Shown: positions 27,116 through 35,371, numbered from the stretch's first letter. The stretch is DNA of 64,000 bases from an uncultured Oscillospiraceae bacterium (GCA_934589225.1 CAKTNS010000006.1:1-64000); one strand, 5' to 3'. Numbers and translations: made by a program. The notes: a model not told the origin generated them from the sequence alone.

Positions 27116-28008
27116 AAAATAGATGGCCAATCTTTTCTATCACCACCTATAACTTCCGTCTCTGGCGCGCCAACCCCCGCATTATCGTCACCTTCGCCCT
27201 GACCTTTATTATGAGCTTCCTCCTGACAGACAAAGCCGTCCGTTTCGCCATCGACCACAACACCACTATGCAGATGGTAGAATCCTTTATCTGGAGCTTC
27301 GGTGACAGCAATTCTATTCTTTTATCCTCGGTGCTGCTGGTACTGCTCTTTGCGGACATGCCGTTCCTGTCCTCCGGGACCCCCTTTTACCTGGTGCGGA
27401 CAGACCGGAGGACCTGGATCACAGGACAAGTTGTGTACATCCTGGCAGCTACTACGATCTACCTGATCTTTGTGCTGGCAAGTACCGTAATACTTTCCAT
27501 TCAGCAGTCCTTCGCTGCCAATATGTGGAGCCCCACAGCGGCAATCCTCGGCTATACCAATGCTGGTGAGCGTGTAGCAATTCCGGCATTGGTCAAAACG
27601 CTGGAAATGAGCTGGCCTTATCAGAGCATGATTTCCATTTTCGGTCTCATGCTGGGTTACACTTCCGTCATGGTGCTGCTGATGCTGGCCTGCAACCTGC
27701 GGTTCGGGCAGATTGCGGGGGTGGTCAGTGTGCTGGTGTTCAGTCTTTACGGAATCCTCATGCAGCCGGATACCATTCAGCTTATTCTAAAGCTGCCGGA
27801 TGAAGCCTACTACATTGCCAATGTCATTATCGGGTGGCTGTCTCCACTGAACCAGGCCACATACCATATGCACAATTTTGGCTACGACAAACTGCCCCGG
27901 CTGTGGCAGTCCTATTGTATTTTTATTGGCTTGTCCGTGATCTTGCATTTTGCCTCTATCCGGGCAGCCAAGCGGTACAATTTCAGCTTCACAGGAACGG
28001 AGGGGTGA
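27112..28008 (+). CDS. ABC-type permease subunit 2
   Basis: 298 residues from ATG 27112, overlapping the previous stop. About six hydrophobic segments; the start (RWPIFSITTYNFRLWRANPR) is a cytoplasmic coupling-like stretch. Paired with the ATPase four bases downstream. Resembles ABC-2 type exporters of the bacteriocin-immunity kind, but the substrate is unknown. Confidence 0.7.
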   Translation: MKNRWPIFSITTYNFRLWRANPRIIVTFALTFIMSFLLTDKAVRFAIDHNTTMQMVESFIWSFGDSNSILLSSVLLVLLFADMPFLSSGTPFYLVRTDRRTWITGQVVYILAATTIYLIFVLASTVILSIQQSFAANMWSPTAAILGYTNAGERVAIPALVKTLEMSWPYQSMISIFGLMLGYTSVMVLLMLACNLRFGQIAGVVSVLVFSLYGILMQPDTIQLILKLPDEAYYIANVIIGWLSPLNQATYHMHNFGYDKLPRLWQSYCIFIGLSVILHFASIRAAKRYNFSFTGTEG

Positions 28009-28011
28009 GCT

Positions 28012-28653
28012 ATGGAAAACGTGATTGAAGTATGTGATGTCAATAAATACTTTGGGGAAGAACACGTTCTAAAAAGCGTTTCCCACTCCTTTGAAAAGGG
28101 AAAAATTCACGGAATTGTGGGCAACAACGGTTCCGGGAAAACTGTCCTGATGAAATGTATCTGCGGCTTTTTGAAGCCGGACAGCGGTGTGATCTATGTC
28201 AACCACAAACAGGTGGGGAAGGAAACGGATTTCCCGGAGGATATCGGCATTATCATTGAAACACCGGGATTCCTACCCCACCTGTCTGGAACCCAGAATC
28301 TAAAGATTCTGGCCTCGCTGCAAAAAAAGGCAAATGCCTTGACCATCCGGGCCGTTCTGGAACAGGTAGGGCTGGACCCGGATATGAAGAAGCCAGTGGG
28401 AAAGTATTCTCTGGGAATGCGGCAGCGTTTGGGCTTTGCCCAGGCATTGATGGAGGACCCCAGTCTGCTGATCCTGGACGAACCTTTTAACGGCCTGGAT
28501 AAGCACGGTGTGGTACATATCCGAAACGTCATTAAGGGCCTCCGGGAAGAGGGGAAAACCGTGATCCTGGCAAGCCACAACCAGGTGGATATTGACGAAC
28601 TCTGCGATACGGTCTGCGAAATGGATGCTGGCGTTTTGACGGTGGTGCGGTAA
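28012..28653 (+). CDS. ABC transporter ATP-binding protein
   Basis: 213 residues. All motifs are intact: Walker A GNNGSGKT, Q-loop, signature YSLGMRQRLGFAQAL, Walker B LLILDEPFNGLD and the switch His (ASHN). It energizes the two permeases before it. It ends in an ATG overlap with the next gene, which encodes a degenerate ATPase. Confidence 0.92.
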   Translation: MENVIEVCDVNKYFGEEHVLKSVSHSFEKGKIHGIVGNNGSGKTVLMKCICGFLKPDSGVIYVNHKQVGKETDFPEDIGIIIETPGFLPHLSGTQNLKILASLQKKANALTIRAVLEQVGLDPDMKKPVGKYSLGMRQRLGFAQALMEDPSLLILDEPFNGLDKHGVVHIRNVIKGLREEGKTVILASHNQVDIDELCDTVCEMDAGVLTVVR

Positions 28654-29291
28654 TGGGACATTTGATAGAAGCAAGCTTTATCCCGGATTTGCGAAGCGCA
28701 GGCAATCTGGAACGGATGCTGACATTTGAAGCCGATGCTGGGGATACCATTTTCATAAACAGTTCGCCAAAACGGTGTGAGCTGTTCTTTGAAGCCCTTT
28801 GCGGCCTGCGAAAGCCGGATGCGGGAACGGTTCTTATCAATGGTGTTGACCTGTACGCACTGACACCAGGCCAGGGGGCTGCCTTCCGGCAGGAAAATAT
28901 TGGGGCAATTCCGCAAGGCTTGGGGTGGATTCCGGAGCTGCGGATGATCGACCAAATCGTGTTTCCAATGCGCTTGGCGGGCATTGAGAATGCGGAGATT
29001 CTAAGGGCGGTAAAGGCACTGACCTCGGAGCTTCTGCCGCTGTACGACCTTTACAATACGCCGGGAAGATGCTCGGCCAGGAAGCAGGCCCATGGGGCGA
29101 TTTTGCGAGCTGTGATATGTAAACCGAAAGTGCTGGTGTTCCACGGATTCTTGGATGATTTGCCGGGCCTGGACACGGATACGCTATGGCGGGTCTTGTG
29201 GACGCTTCACCCGGAAAACAGCGTGTTGATTTATCTCAGCGGTGCCCCGGCCCCAAAGCAAGTACAGTGGACACGAGAACTGCGTGTGTAA
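28653..29291 (+). CDS. Degenerate LolD/MacB-like ABC ATPase (pseudo-ATPase)
   Basis: 212 residues aligning with LolD/MacB ATPases by sequence order: CGLRKPDAGTVLINGVDL, Q-loop GAIPQG, MRLAGIENAE. The catalytic motifs are lost: Walker A reads NSSPKRCEL instead of GxxGxGKS, the signature reads CSARKQAHGAI instead of LSGGQ, and Walker B reads VLVFHGFLDDL with DE replaced by HG. The reading frame is intact and the gene overlaps its neighbour, so it is a protein under selection rather than a decaying gene. It is followed by a CARDB-like protein and a MacB-like permease. Confidence 0.75.
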   Translation: MGHLIEASFIPDLRSAGNLERMLTFEADAGDTIFINSSPKRCELFFEALCGLRKPDAGTVLINGVDLYALTPGQGAAFRQENIGAIPQGLGWIPELRMIDQIVFPMRLAGIENAEILRAVKALTSELLPLYDLYNTPGRCSARKQAHGAILRAVICKPKVLVFHGFLDDLPGLDTDTLWRVLWTLHPENSVLIYLSGAPAPKQVQWTRELRV

Positions 29292-29307
29292 GGATGGAGG
29301 AAAAGAA

Positions 29308-31005
29308 ATGATTCAGAAGATTTTTGCGGGACTGTTGGCCGTGGTACTGGTACTGACATTGCCGCTTTCCGCTTTGGCGGAGGATACCGCCGATACCACG
29401 GCCACCGAGGAAACTGTTGCCGCACAAGAGGAAAGCACACCTGACCAGGAAGAAGAGGACACTTCAACGGAGCCGTCCGATCCCGCACCCACGACACAGC
29501 CAACGGAGTCAACGACTCCCACGACGGAACCGACGACACCAACCGAAACAGACCCGACAGAACCCTCTACAACCCCTACCTCTCCGACGCAGCCCTCTGA
29601 CCCTACTGAACCGTCTCAGCCCACGGAGCCTACTCAGCCAACAGAGCCTACCCAGCCGACACAGCCAACCACACCGTCCAAGATCCCGACTGCGGTAGAA
29701 ATTGACACCGAGCATGTTTACCACGGCATGGACCGGGCCTATGAGGATGGCTACATACCCAGGACCAGCGGAAATACCATGCACTTGGTCCTGCCTCTGC
29801 GCACCAACGGAAGACTCTATAAGGACGAGATCAAGGTATCTCTGGGCCTGGGAGCCAGTGCTTCCGCTCCTTTTGAAATCGCCAACTACGAAAAGATATT
29901 TACACTGGAATCCGTTGTTCCCAAGGATACGGAGGAACCCCAGGATGTATTCCTTGTACAATTTGATGTGGCCCTTGCGGAAAAGCGCTACAACGGCGTT
30001 TATCCCGTAACAATCAATATCTCCGGTTACGATGAAGAGAACAATTCCATTGACTGTATTTATACCATTTATGTGACCATTACGGATGGTCAATCCACAG
30101 AAATCAAGCAGACGGCCCCGGAAGTCGCAACTGCCGAGCCAGTTGTATATATTTCCGGCAGTAGGATAGAGCCGGAAAAAGCCATGGCCGGAGAAGAATT
30201 CACCCTGACGGTCACGCTGAAAAATTCCCTGACAACGAAATTTGTTCGGAATATGCTGGTAAAGGTAGACACCGGAAACCTGCATATCAATCTGCTGGAG
30301 GACAGCAATGTTTTCCAGATCGATAAAATCCCCGCTGGTGGAGAAGCGGAGCTGACCGTTCACTTCGGAACGGACTCTTCACTTCCGGCAGGCAAATACC
30401 CATTGAATTTTACTTTTAATTATGACAGCAGTAAGACCTTGAATCTATCCTCTAGCGGTACAACGCTGGTTGAAATTCAGCAGCCCGCCAACATGGAATT
30501 GGTAATGCCCCGTTTTGCGGACAGCGTAACTGTAGGCGAAACCATCCCTGTAACCTTCCAGGTGATGAATATGGGCAGGGACCCAATGCACAACGTTCGC
30601 TGTGTGGTTTCCGGCTTCGGTTTCGCACCTTCCAATACGGGATATATCGGCACCATGGGGGCGGGAACCTCTGCAACAACGAAAATTGAACTGTACATTA
30701 TTGCTCTGAATGCCAGCAAGGGAAACGAAAACGGCAACCAGTACGGCGATACAGTTGGTACAGTTACTTTGATATACGAAAACGAGAACGGAGAGGCATT
30801 CCAACAGGAAACCACCTTTGAAACAACAGTAAATCGCCCGATTGTCCAGTTACAGCAGACGGATAATACGGAAGAAGAAAAGCAAAAGGCGGCAAGCCAG
30901 TGGTGGGTTTCCGTGCTGATTTTAGGGGGTGTGATCCTTGCGGCAGTCATCGGAATTATCCTTGTCAAGAAACGCCAAAAGAATTATGGCGGGGCATATC
31001 TGTAA
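29308..31005 (+). CDS. Surface protein with Thr/Pro-rich stalk and CARDB-like domains
   Basis: 565 residues from ATG 29308 behind GGAGG. A signal peptide (to ALAE) is followed by a 100-residue low-complexity stalk rich in Thr, Pro, Ser and Glu (TEPTQPTEPTQPTQPTT), then beta-sandwich repeats similar to CARDB/COG1361 domains, and a C-terminal membrane segment with a basic tail (VLILGGVILAAVIGI ... KKRQKN). The architecture is that of an extracellular adaptor domain tied to an ABC transporter. Its 3' end overlaps the next gene. Confidence 0.75.
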   Translation: MIQKIFAGLLAVVLVLTLPLSALAEDTADTTATEETVAAQEESTPDQEEEDTSTEPSDPAPTTQPTESTTPTTEPTTPTETDPTEPSTTPTSPTQPSDPTEPSQPTEPTQPTEPTQPTQPTTPSKIPTAVEIDTEHVYHGMDRAYEDGYIPRTSGNTMHLVLPLRTNGRLYKDEIKVSLGLGASASAPFEIANYEKIFTLESVVPKDTEEPQDVFLVQFDVALAEKRYNGVYPVTINISGYDEENNSIDCIYTIYVTITDGQSTEIKQTAPEVATAEPVVYISGSRIEPEKAMAGEEFTLTVTLKNSLTTKFVRNMLVKVDTGNLHINLLEDSNVFQIDKIPAGGEAELTVHFGTDSSLPAGKYPLNFTFNYDSSKTLNLSSSGTTLVEIQQPANMELVMPRFADSVTVGETIPVTFQVMNMGRDPMHNVRCVVSGFGFAPSNTGYIGTMGAGTSATTKIELYIIALNASKGNENGNQYGDTVGTVTLIYENENGEAFQQETTFETTVNRPIVQLQQTDNTEEEKQKAASQWWVSVLILGGVILAAVIGIILVKKRQKNYGGAYL

Positions 31006-32002
31006 AATTGCGGCAAAGACCATCCCCCGCTGCGGTTGGACTGCTATCGTTATGCTGTGCCTGGGCCTGTATATGCTGTTTCCCGGCTCTCAGACAGCCC
31101 AGCAGCTCTACACGGAAAAGCACACACCATTTGAGCTGATTAGCTCTACGGACGGTACAACAATTGATTTGAATACGCTTTCACAAATTTCTGGTGTAGA
31201 GCGAGTCAGCCCAATTTTGCAAATCAATTGTCAACTGACTTATGGAGAAAAAGACGCAAGTAATCAAATCGATGCGGTGTACGCTTCTTATCTGAATGTG
31301 CACCTGACTGATGGAAGTATCTTCACAGATAATACCAACATGCCGTACCTTGTGCTGAATGACGCCGCAACCAAACTTTTTGCCGAGAAGGACGACGAGC
31401 CTGGAATTGCGGTCCAGGAAGAACTTCTGCTGAAAAGCGGAGATGTGGAGACAAAAGCGCAGGTTTGCGGAATTTATCAGGACGAATCGGAAACACCCCA
31501 TATTTATATGAGCTATGAAGTGGCCTACAAACTGTTTGGAACGCAGTTTACGGGAACGGACGTTGCCTTCCTGTTGACAAACAAAGGCGCAGTGGAACAA
31601 GTGAGCGCAAAGCTGCGTAAACAGAATTTTTCAGTAGGCGCAAATACAGACACCAGCCTTGCATGGAATCTTCTGGAACAGCAGACCTGGCAGACATTTT
31701 TGGTAAGTGCGGTATTTGTTGTTTGTTCCGGGATACTGACACGGGGAAAAATCATGCAGGAAAAGCGAAGCGCGGGCGGGGAATATGCTGTTCTCCTGAC
31801 GGCAGGACTGTTGACCTGCAAAGTTGAAAAAATCATTCCATTACGAATCCTAATCATGGAATCAATCCTGATGTGTGGTACTCTGGGAATAACCGTGGTC
31901 ATTGGTAGCTTTAGTATGCTTGCGATTATTCCAGGGTTTGTGCTCATACTCCTTCACTACGGTATTTCCTGCGCTAAATTGTCCGGTAGAAATACGGCGT
32001 AA
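30986..32002 (+). CDS. MacB/FtsX-like permease
   Basis: 338 residues from ATG 30986, overlapping the previous stop. One N-terminal membrane segment, a large extracellular MacB-core-like domain (LISSTDGTTIDLNTLSQI, GVERVSPIL), then three to four hydrophobic segments. This is the FtsX/MacB permease plan, but the only ATPase next to it in frame order is the degenerate one. It may borrow the intact ATPase or work without ATP. A strong terminator follows. Confidence 0.68.
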   Translation: MAGHICKIAAKTIPRCGWTAIVMLCLGLYMLFPGSQTAQQLYTEKHTPFELISSTDGTTIDLNTLSQISGVERVSPILQINCQLTYGEKDASNQIDAVYASYLNVHLTDGSIFTDNTNMPYLVLNDAATKLFAEKDDEPGIAVQEELLLKSGDVETKAQVCGIYQDESETPHIYMSYEVAYKLFGTQFTGTDVAFLLTNKGAVEQVSAKLRKQNFSVGANTDTSLAWNLLEQQTWQTFLVSAVFVVCSGILTRGKIMQEKRSAGGEYAVLLTAGLLTCKVEKIIPLRILIMESILMCGTLGITVVIGSFSMLAIIPGFVLILLHYGISCAKLSGRNTA

Positions 32003-32031
32003 TCACATAGATTGAAGAAATACAAGCGTTC

Positions 32032-32077
32032 GAGCCTGCATTCCAAGCAACTTGGTAATGCAGGCTCAATTTTTTTG
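32032..32077 (+). terminator. Terminator after the MacB-like permease
   Basis: An 11-bp stem (GAGCCTGCATT / AATGCAGGCTC) enclosing a small CCAAG/CTTGG hairpin, followed by AATTTTTTT. Confidence 0.9.
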
Positions 32078-32142
32078 CAATTTTTCAGAACTTGGTTGCC
32101 AAAATCCACTTTTTCGGATTACCCAATTGAAAGGGAGAAAAT

Positions 32143-32175
32143 CACCACCCGCCTTCGCGGCTGCGAAGGGAGGTG
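32143..32175 (+). promoter_or_regulatory. Hairpin that hides the ribosome binding site of the sigma-like gene
   Basis: CCTTCGC (32152-32158) pairs with GCGAAGG (32163-32169) and CACC (32143-32146) with GGTG (32172-32175). The Shine-Dalgarno sequence GGGAGGTG lies in the 3' arm, so translation of the following gene may be controlled. Confidence 0.6.
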
Positions 32176-32180
32176 AGAAA

Positions 32181-32615
32181 ATGAAAGACTCCGAAGAAAA
32201 GCGCATTCAAAATCAGTTCGGTGGGTTCTGCACCAGGGTTTTGAAGAACGAGGCCAACCGTATTCACAACAGCTACAGCCGGCAGCGAGAATGGGAGGAG
32301 CCTCTGGACCATATGGGGCCGGAGGAGCTGTCCCAAATCGCTGTAGAGGACCGATACTTCCAGGATGACCACATCTTTGAAGTGTTGGGTGTCCCCGTGG
32401 TTGTGACCGGGGATGTTCTGGCGGAAATTCTGGCACAGCTTCCAGAGGGAAAACGGGATATTATCCTGCTATCTTTCTTTCTGGAAATGACGGACCGGGA
32501 AATTGCGGAATACCTCCACATCGTTCATCAGACGGTCAGCAAACGCCGAATCGGCATTTTGAAGGAACTGCGCAAGATTTTAGAGAAGGAGGGATACGAA
32601 TGGCCGGAACTGTAA
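32181..32615 (+). CDS. Sigma-70-like factor of the ICE
   Basis: 144 residues from ATG 32181. A weak region-2-like start and a clear C-terminal region-4 helix-turn-helix (DREIAEYLHIVHQTVSKRR) identify a small sigma-like regulator typical of Tn1549/Tn916 elements. Its ribosome site is inside a hairpin. It overlaps the next HTH gene. It probably controls element genes; targets are unknown. Confidence 0.78.
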   Translation: MKDSEEKRIQNQFGGFCTRVLKNEANRIHNSYSRQREWEEPLDHMGPEELSQIAVEDRYFQDDHIFEVLGVPVVVTGDVLAEILAQLPEGKRDIILLSFFLEMTDREIAEYLHIVHQTVSKRRIGILKELRKILEKEGYEWPEL

Positions 32616-32842
32616 GACCGTCCATTCCTGTGCAGACCATTCTGAAAGCCGTCAACGGCGAAACGGATGCCCTGGACGCTGTCTTGCGGCACTACAGCAG
32701 TTATATCCGCGTCCTGTCTACCCGTCCCGTAAAGGATACATACGGAAATGAATTTCTTTGTGTGGACGAATCCATGCGGGACCAGCTGGAAGCGAAGCTG
32801 CGTGTCAGCATTGTAACTGCCTTCAAGGTATTGCCTGTGTAA
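32600..32842 (+). CDS. Small HTH-type conjugative-element protein
   Basis: 80 residues, overlapping the sigma-like gene by 16 bases. It belongs to the helix-turn-helix family (HTH_16-like, IPVQTILKAVNGETDALDAVL) found before integrases in Tn916/Tn1549 elements, with a role close to sigma-region-2-like or excision control proteins. Function not proven. Confidence 0.72.
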   Translation: MAGTVRPSIPVQTILKAVNGETDALDAVLRHYSSYIRVLSTRPVKDTYGNEFLCVDESMRDQLEAKLRVSIVTAFKVLPV

Positions 32843-33235
32843 AAGCCAAAAGCAGAGGGTGTCTCCCTTTCCACCCTCTGCGGCAGGCCTTTGACAAAGA
32901 AAGCCCGGCAGACAACTCCGGCGCAGCATATAGGCGGACAAATACATCCCTTCTGTGCCGAGCCGGACGGTGGGTACGCTGTGACCTTCTGTGAAGTGAG
33001 CGATTCCTACCCGCACCGCAAAATGCGCCTGGCAGCGCATGGGCGACGACGCGCAGAAGGTCAGGTACTCCCTTATAGCCATAGTCCGAGCGTTCAGAGC
33101 GTCGCAGGCAATGGGTAAGGTCCAGCGGGATGCTGGGGGGTGAGATTCCCGTGGAGCTGCTGTGGGACTTCCCACAGGCCAAGCAGCCATTTGTTCCGCT
33201 GTCCAATCGCAAAAATAATCATCTGAGAGGGAATT
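32843..33235. ncRNA. Candidate structured non-coding RNA
   Basis: About 390 bases without a convincing gene. Strong helices are visible: GCAGAGGGTG/CACCCTCTGC (10 bp, 32852-32881), TGACCTTCTGTG with CGCAGAAGGTCA (12 bp with one G-U, 32982-33063, enclosing smaller stems), CCAGC/GCTGG (33122-33136 region), and GCTGC-TGTGGG/CCCACA-GCAGC (33156-33187). The strand is assumed to be plus, following the genes on both sides. I do not recognise a named RNA family. Confidence 0.5.
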
Positions 33236-33424
33236 ATGAAGCAAGAAAACATATCGAAAAATCAAACTGCTCCATCCAAACAAGATCCTCTTGACGTGCA
33301 AACGACCTACCATATTTCTGGCAGGTCGTTTGTCGTTCAGCCGGTATTCAAACCCGAAAATAACAATACGCTTGGCGAAGTTCTCCTGCGTCTCATGCAG
33401 GCAGAATGCGAAAAAAATTTGTGA
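33236..33424 (+). CDS. TnpW-family small transposon protein
   Basis: 62 residues. The pattern TYHISGRSFVVQPVF ... LGEVLLRLMQAE matches the TnpW family of short proteins placed just before serine recombinases of Tn4451/Tn1549-type elements. Ribosome site GAGGG upstream. It probably assists or regulates the recombinase. Confidence 0.75.
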   Translation: MKQENISKNQTAPSKQDPLDVQTTYHISGRSFVVQPVFKPENNNTLGEVLLRLMQAECEKNL

Positions 33425-33439
33425 TTTTCTGAATATCAG

Positions 33440-33468
33440 CTGACAATAACAGTTGAGCACGGTATAAT
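33440..33468 (+). promoter_or_regulatory. Promoter of the recombinase
   Basis: CTGACA, 17-base spacer, TATAAT. It sits inside an 11-bp inverted repeat (AACAGTTGAGC 33448-33458 and GCTCGACTGTT 33499-33509, one mismatch) with a smaller inner repeat TTGTGT/ACACAA. Confidence 0.7.
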
Positions 33469-33524
33469 TGTTGTGTGAAGAAGAAAACACAATTCGTTGC
33501 TCGACTGTTATAGAAGGAGGACTT

Positions 33525-35228
33525 ATGAAAAAGTCGAACAACAAGAAAACACGCGACGTTACCGCATTCATCTACCCCCGCCTGTCCCGTGACGATAATC
33601 TGGAAGGCGAGAGCTACAGTATCAGCAATCAAAAAAAGCTGTTAACCAAGATGGCAAAGGACATGGGCTACACGAATATCGTCACTTTCGTTGACGACGG
33701 CGTTTCCGGTGTTACCATGGACCGTCCCGGCTTTAATGAAATGATGCGCCAGTTGGAGGAGGGCAAGGCATCCGCTCTGTTTGTCAAAGACCTTTCCCGG
33801 CTGGGCCGTAACTACATTGAGGTAGGGCGGCTCATGGAGGTGTTCTTCCCGGAACACGATATCCGCTTGGTGGCTGTTTCAGACAATATCGATACAGCAG
33901 AGGGTGAAAATGAGTTAGCCCCTATCCGCAACCTGTTCAATGAGTGGTACGCCCGGGATATCAGCAAGAAGCGCCGTATCAGCAATAAAATCAAGGGCAA
34001 CGCCGGGGAACCTATGGGGCCACCCCCTTACGGGTACATCAAGGACCCGGATAATCCGAAGCACTGGATTATCGAGGAGGAAGCGGCTAGTGTCGTCCGG
34101 CGGATTTTCAGCATGACCCTGGATGGTATGGGCACAGAGCAGATCGCGGCCCAGCTGGAACGGGATGGAGTCCTGACACCCAGGGCCTATTGGCACCAGC
34201 AGGGAATCAACCGCCCCGGCAAGGGGGATTTGCAGCGGCCTACCAAGTGGAATAAGACCACTGTAATTCAAATGCTGTCCGTCCAGGAGTATTGCGGAGA
34301 CGTTTTGAACTTTAAGACCTATTCCAAGTCTTACAAAAACAAAAAGCGGATCGACAACGCCCGGGAGGATTGGGTGGTGTTCAAGGATGTTCACGAGCCC
34401 ATTATTGACCGCGCTGTCTGGGAACAGATTCAAGAAAAGCGCGGCAAGATGCGTAAGCGCAAACCGAAGGATACGGAGCGGAACATCTTCAGCGGCCTCT
34501 TGGTTTGCGCGGACTGTGGGCACAATCTGAATTACCACTTCAACCAGGGCAATCACGATATCAAGTATTTCAACTGTACGAACTATCGTGGAAATCGCGG
34601 AACCTGTACCTCCACGCACTATGTCCGAGTAGATTTTCTGGAACAGGTCGTTCTCGGAGAAATCAAGCGCCTTACCAAGTATGCTGTCCGCTATGAGGAC
34701 GAATTTTTGAAGGCGGTTATGGGCAGTACCCAGAAAACCGCTGAATCCGAGTGCAAGCGGAAGCAAAAGGAACTTTCCGCTGCCAGGGCCAGAGACGATG
34801 AACTGGACGGCCTTTTTGAGCGGATCTATGAGGACAATCTTTCCGGCAAGCTGTCAGATGAACGCTTTTCCAGAATGTCCCAGCGCTATGAGGCGGAACA
34901 ATTGGAACTCAAGGAACGCATGAAAACCCTCCGCACGGAAATAGATAAACTGGCAAGTGAATCTGTTTCCACGGATATGTTCCTCTCCATTGTCCGCAAA
35001 TACACCCGTGCCAAAAAGCTGACACCCAGGATGCTGAATGAGCTGGTCAACCATATCGAAGTTCACCAGGCCGAAAAAATCGATGGCGAGTGGGTTCAGA
35101 AATTGACCATCCACTACAACTGCGTCGGAGCCTTATTTATCCCCGACACAGAAGCACTGCCCGCCCCAGAGGTGACAGTCAACACCCGCAGAGGTGTGTA
35201 TGTTACCTACGAACCTGCTCAAAAATGA
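33525..35228 (+). CDS. Large serine recombinase (TnpX-like integrase)
   Basis: 567 residues from ATG 33525 behind GAAGGAGG. The resolvase domain has the catalytic Ser21 in YPRLSRDD, and the Arg pair in KDLSRLGRN. The recombinase domain (GPPPYGYIKDP ...) is followed by a zinc ribbon (CADCG ... CTNYRGNRGTC) and a coiled coil (about residues 405-480). It catalyses excision and integration of the element. It is the last gene before the right end of ICE A. Confidence 0.95.
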   Translation: MKKSNNKKTRDVTAFIYPRLSRDDNLEGESYSISNQKKLLTKMAKDMGYTNIVTFVDDGVSGVTMDRPGFNEMMRQLEEGKASALFVKDLSRLGRNYIEVGRLMEVFFPEHDIRLVAVSDNIDTAEGENELAPIRNLFNEWYARDISKKRRISNKIKGNAGEPMGPPPYGYIKDPDNPKHWIIEEEAASVVRRIFSMTLDGMGTEQIAAQLERDGVLTPRAYWHQQGINRPGKGDLQRPTKWNKTTVIQMLSVQEYCGDVLNFKTYSKSYKNKKRIDNAREDWVVFKDVHEPIIDRAVWEQIQEKRGKMRKRKPKDTERNIFSGLLVCADCGHNLNYHFNQGNHDIKYFNCTNYRGNRGTCTSTHYVRVDFLEQVVLGEIKRLTKYAVRYEDEFLKAVMGSTQKTAESECKRKQKELSAARARDDELDGLFERIYEDNLSGKLSDERFSRMSQRYEAEQLELKERMKTLRTEIDKLASESVSTDMFLSIVRKYTRAKKLTPRMLNELVNHIEVHQAEKIDGEWVQKLTIHYNCVGALFIPDTEALPAPEVTVNTRRGVYVTYEPAQK

Positions 35229-35239
35229 GTAGCAAAAAA

Positions 35240-35282
35240 GCGAGTGTTCTCATAGGACGTCAAATCCTATAAGAACACTCGC
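35240..35282 (-). terminator. Terminator of tRNA-Pro at the ICE boundary
   Basis: An 11-bp stem (35240-35250 with 35272-35282) plus an inner 6-bp stem (ATAGGA/TCCTAT). On the minus strand it begins 2 bases after the tRNA CCA and is followed by TTTTTT, so it belongs to the tRNA gene; ICE A abuts it. Confidence 0.85.
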
Positions 35283-35284
35283 AG

Positions 35285-35360
35285 TGGTCCGAGTGACAGG
35301 ATTCGAACCTGCGGCATCCTGCTCCCAAAGCAGGCGCGCTACCAGCTGCGCTACACCCGG
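35285..35360 (-). tRNA. tRNA-Pro (anticodon TGG)
   Basis: A full cloverleaf with encoded CCA: acceptor CCGGGTG/CACTCGG, anticodon loop TTTGGGA between CCTGC and GCAGG, T arm with TTCGAAT. Reads on the minus strand. The gene is intact although an ICE end lies 45 bases away. Confidence 0.97.
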
Positions 35361-35371
35361 ATAACGGATGT

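Larger units (their letters stand above)
1..35239. mobile_element. ICE A, right-hand part (Tn1549-type conjugative element)
   Basis: Conjugation, mobilization and recombination genes run from the window start to the large serine recombinase that ends at 35228. The gene set (class C sortase, Dcm, NlpC/P60, DUF4315, DUF4366, TopB, ArdA-DUF3846, MobC/relaxase, sigma-like factor, HTH, TnpW, serine recombinase) is typical of Tn1549-like elements. The right boundary must lie between the recombinase stop and 35240, because the hairpin from 35240 is the terminator of the neighbouring minus-strand tRNA-Pro. The left end, VirB4, VirD4 and ParB/RepA genes of this copy lie outside the window. AT-rich cargo blocks interrupt the GC-rich backbone. 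Confidence 0.85.

Noticed and set aside
32823..33212. 129-codon minus-strand frame in the gap before tnpW
   Set aside because: No ribosome site, unlikely composition, and it covers the helices of the structured stretch.
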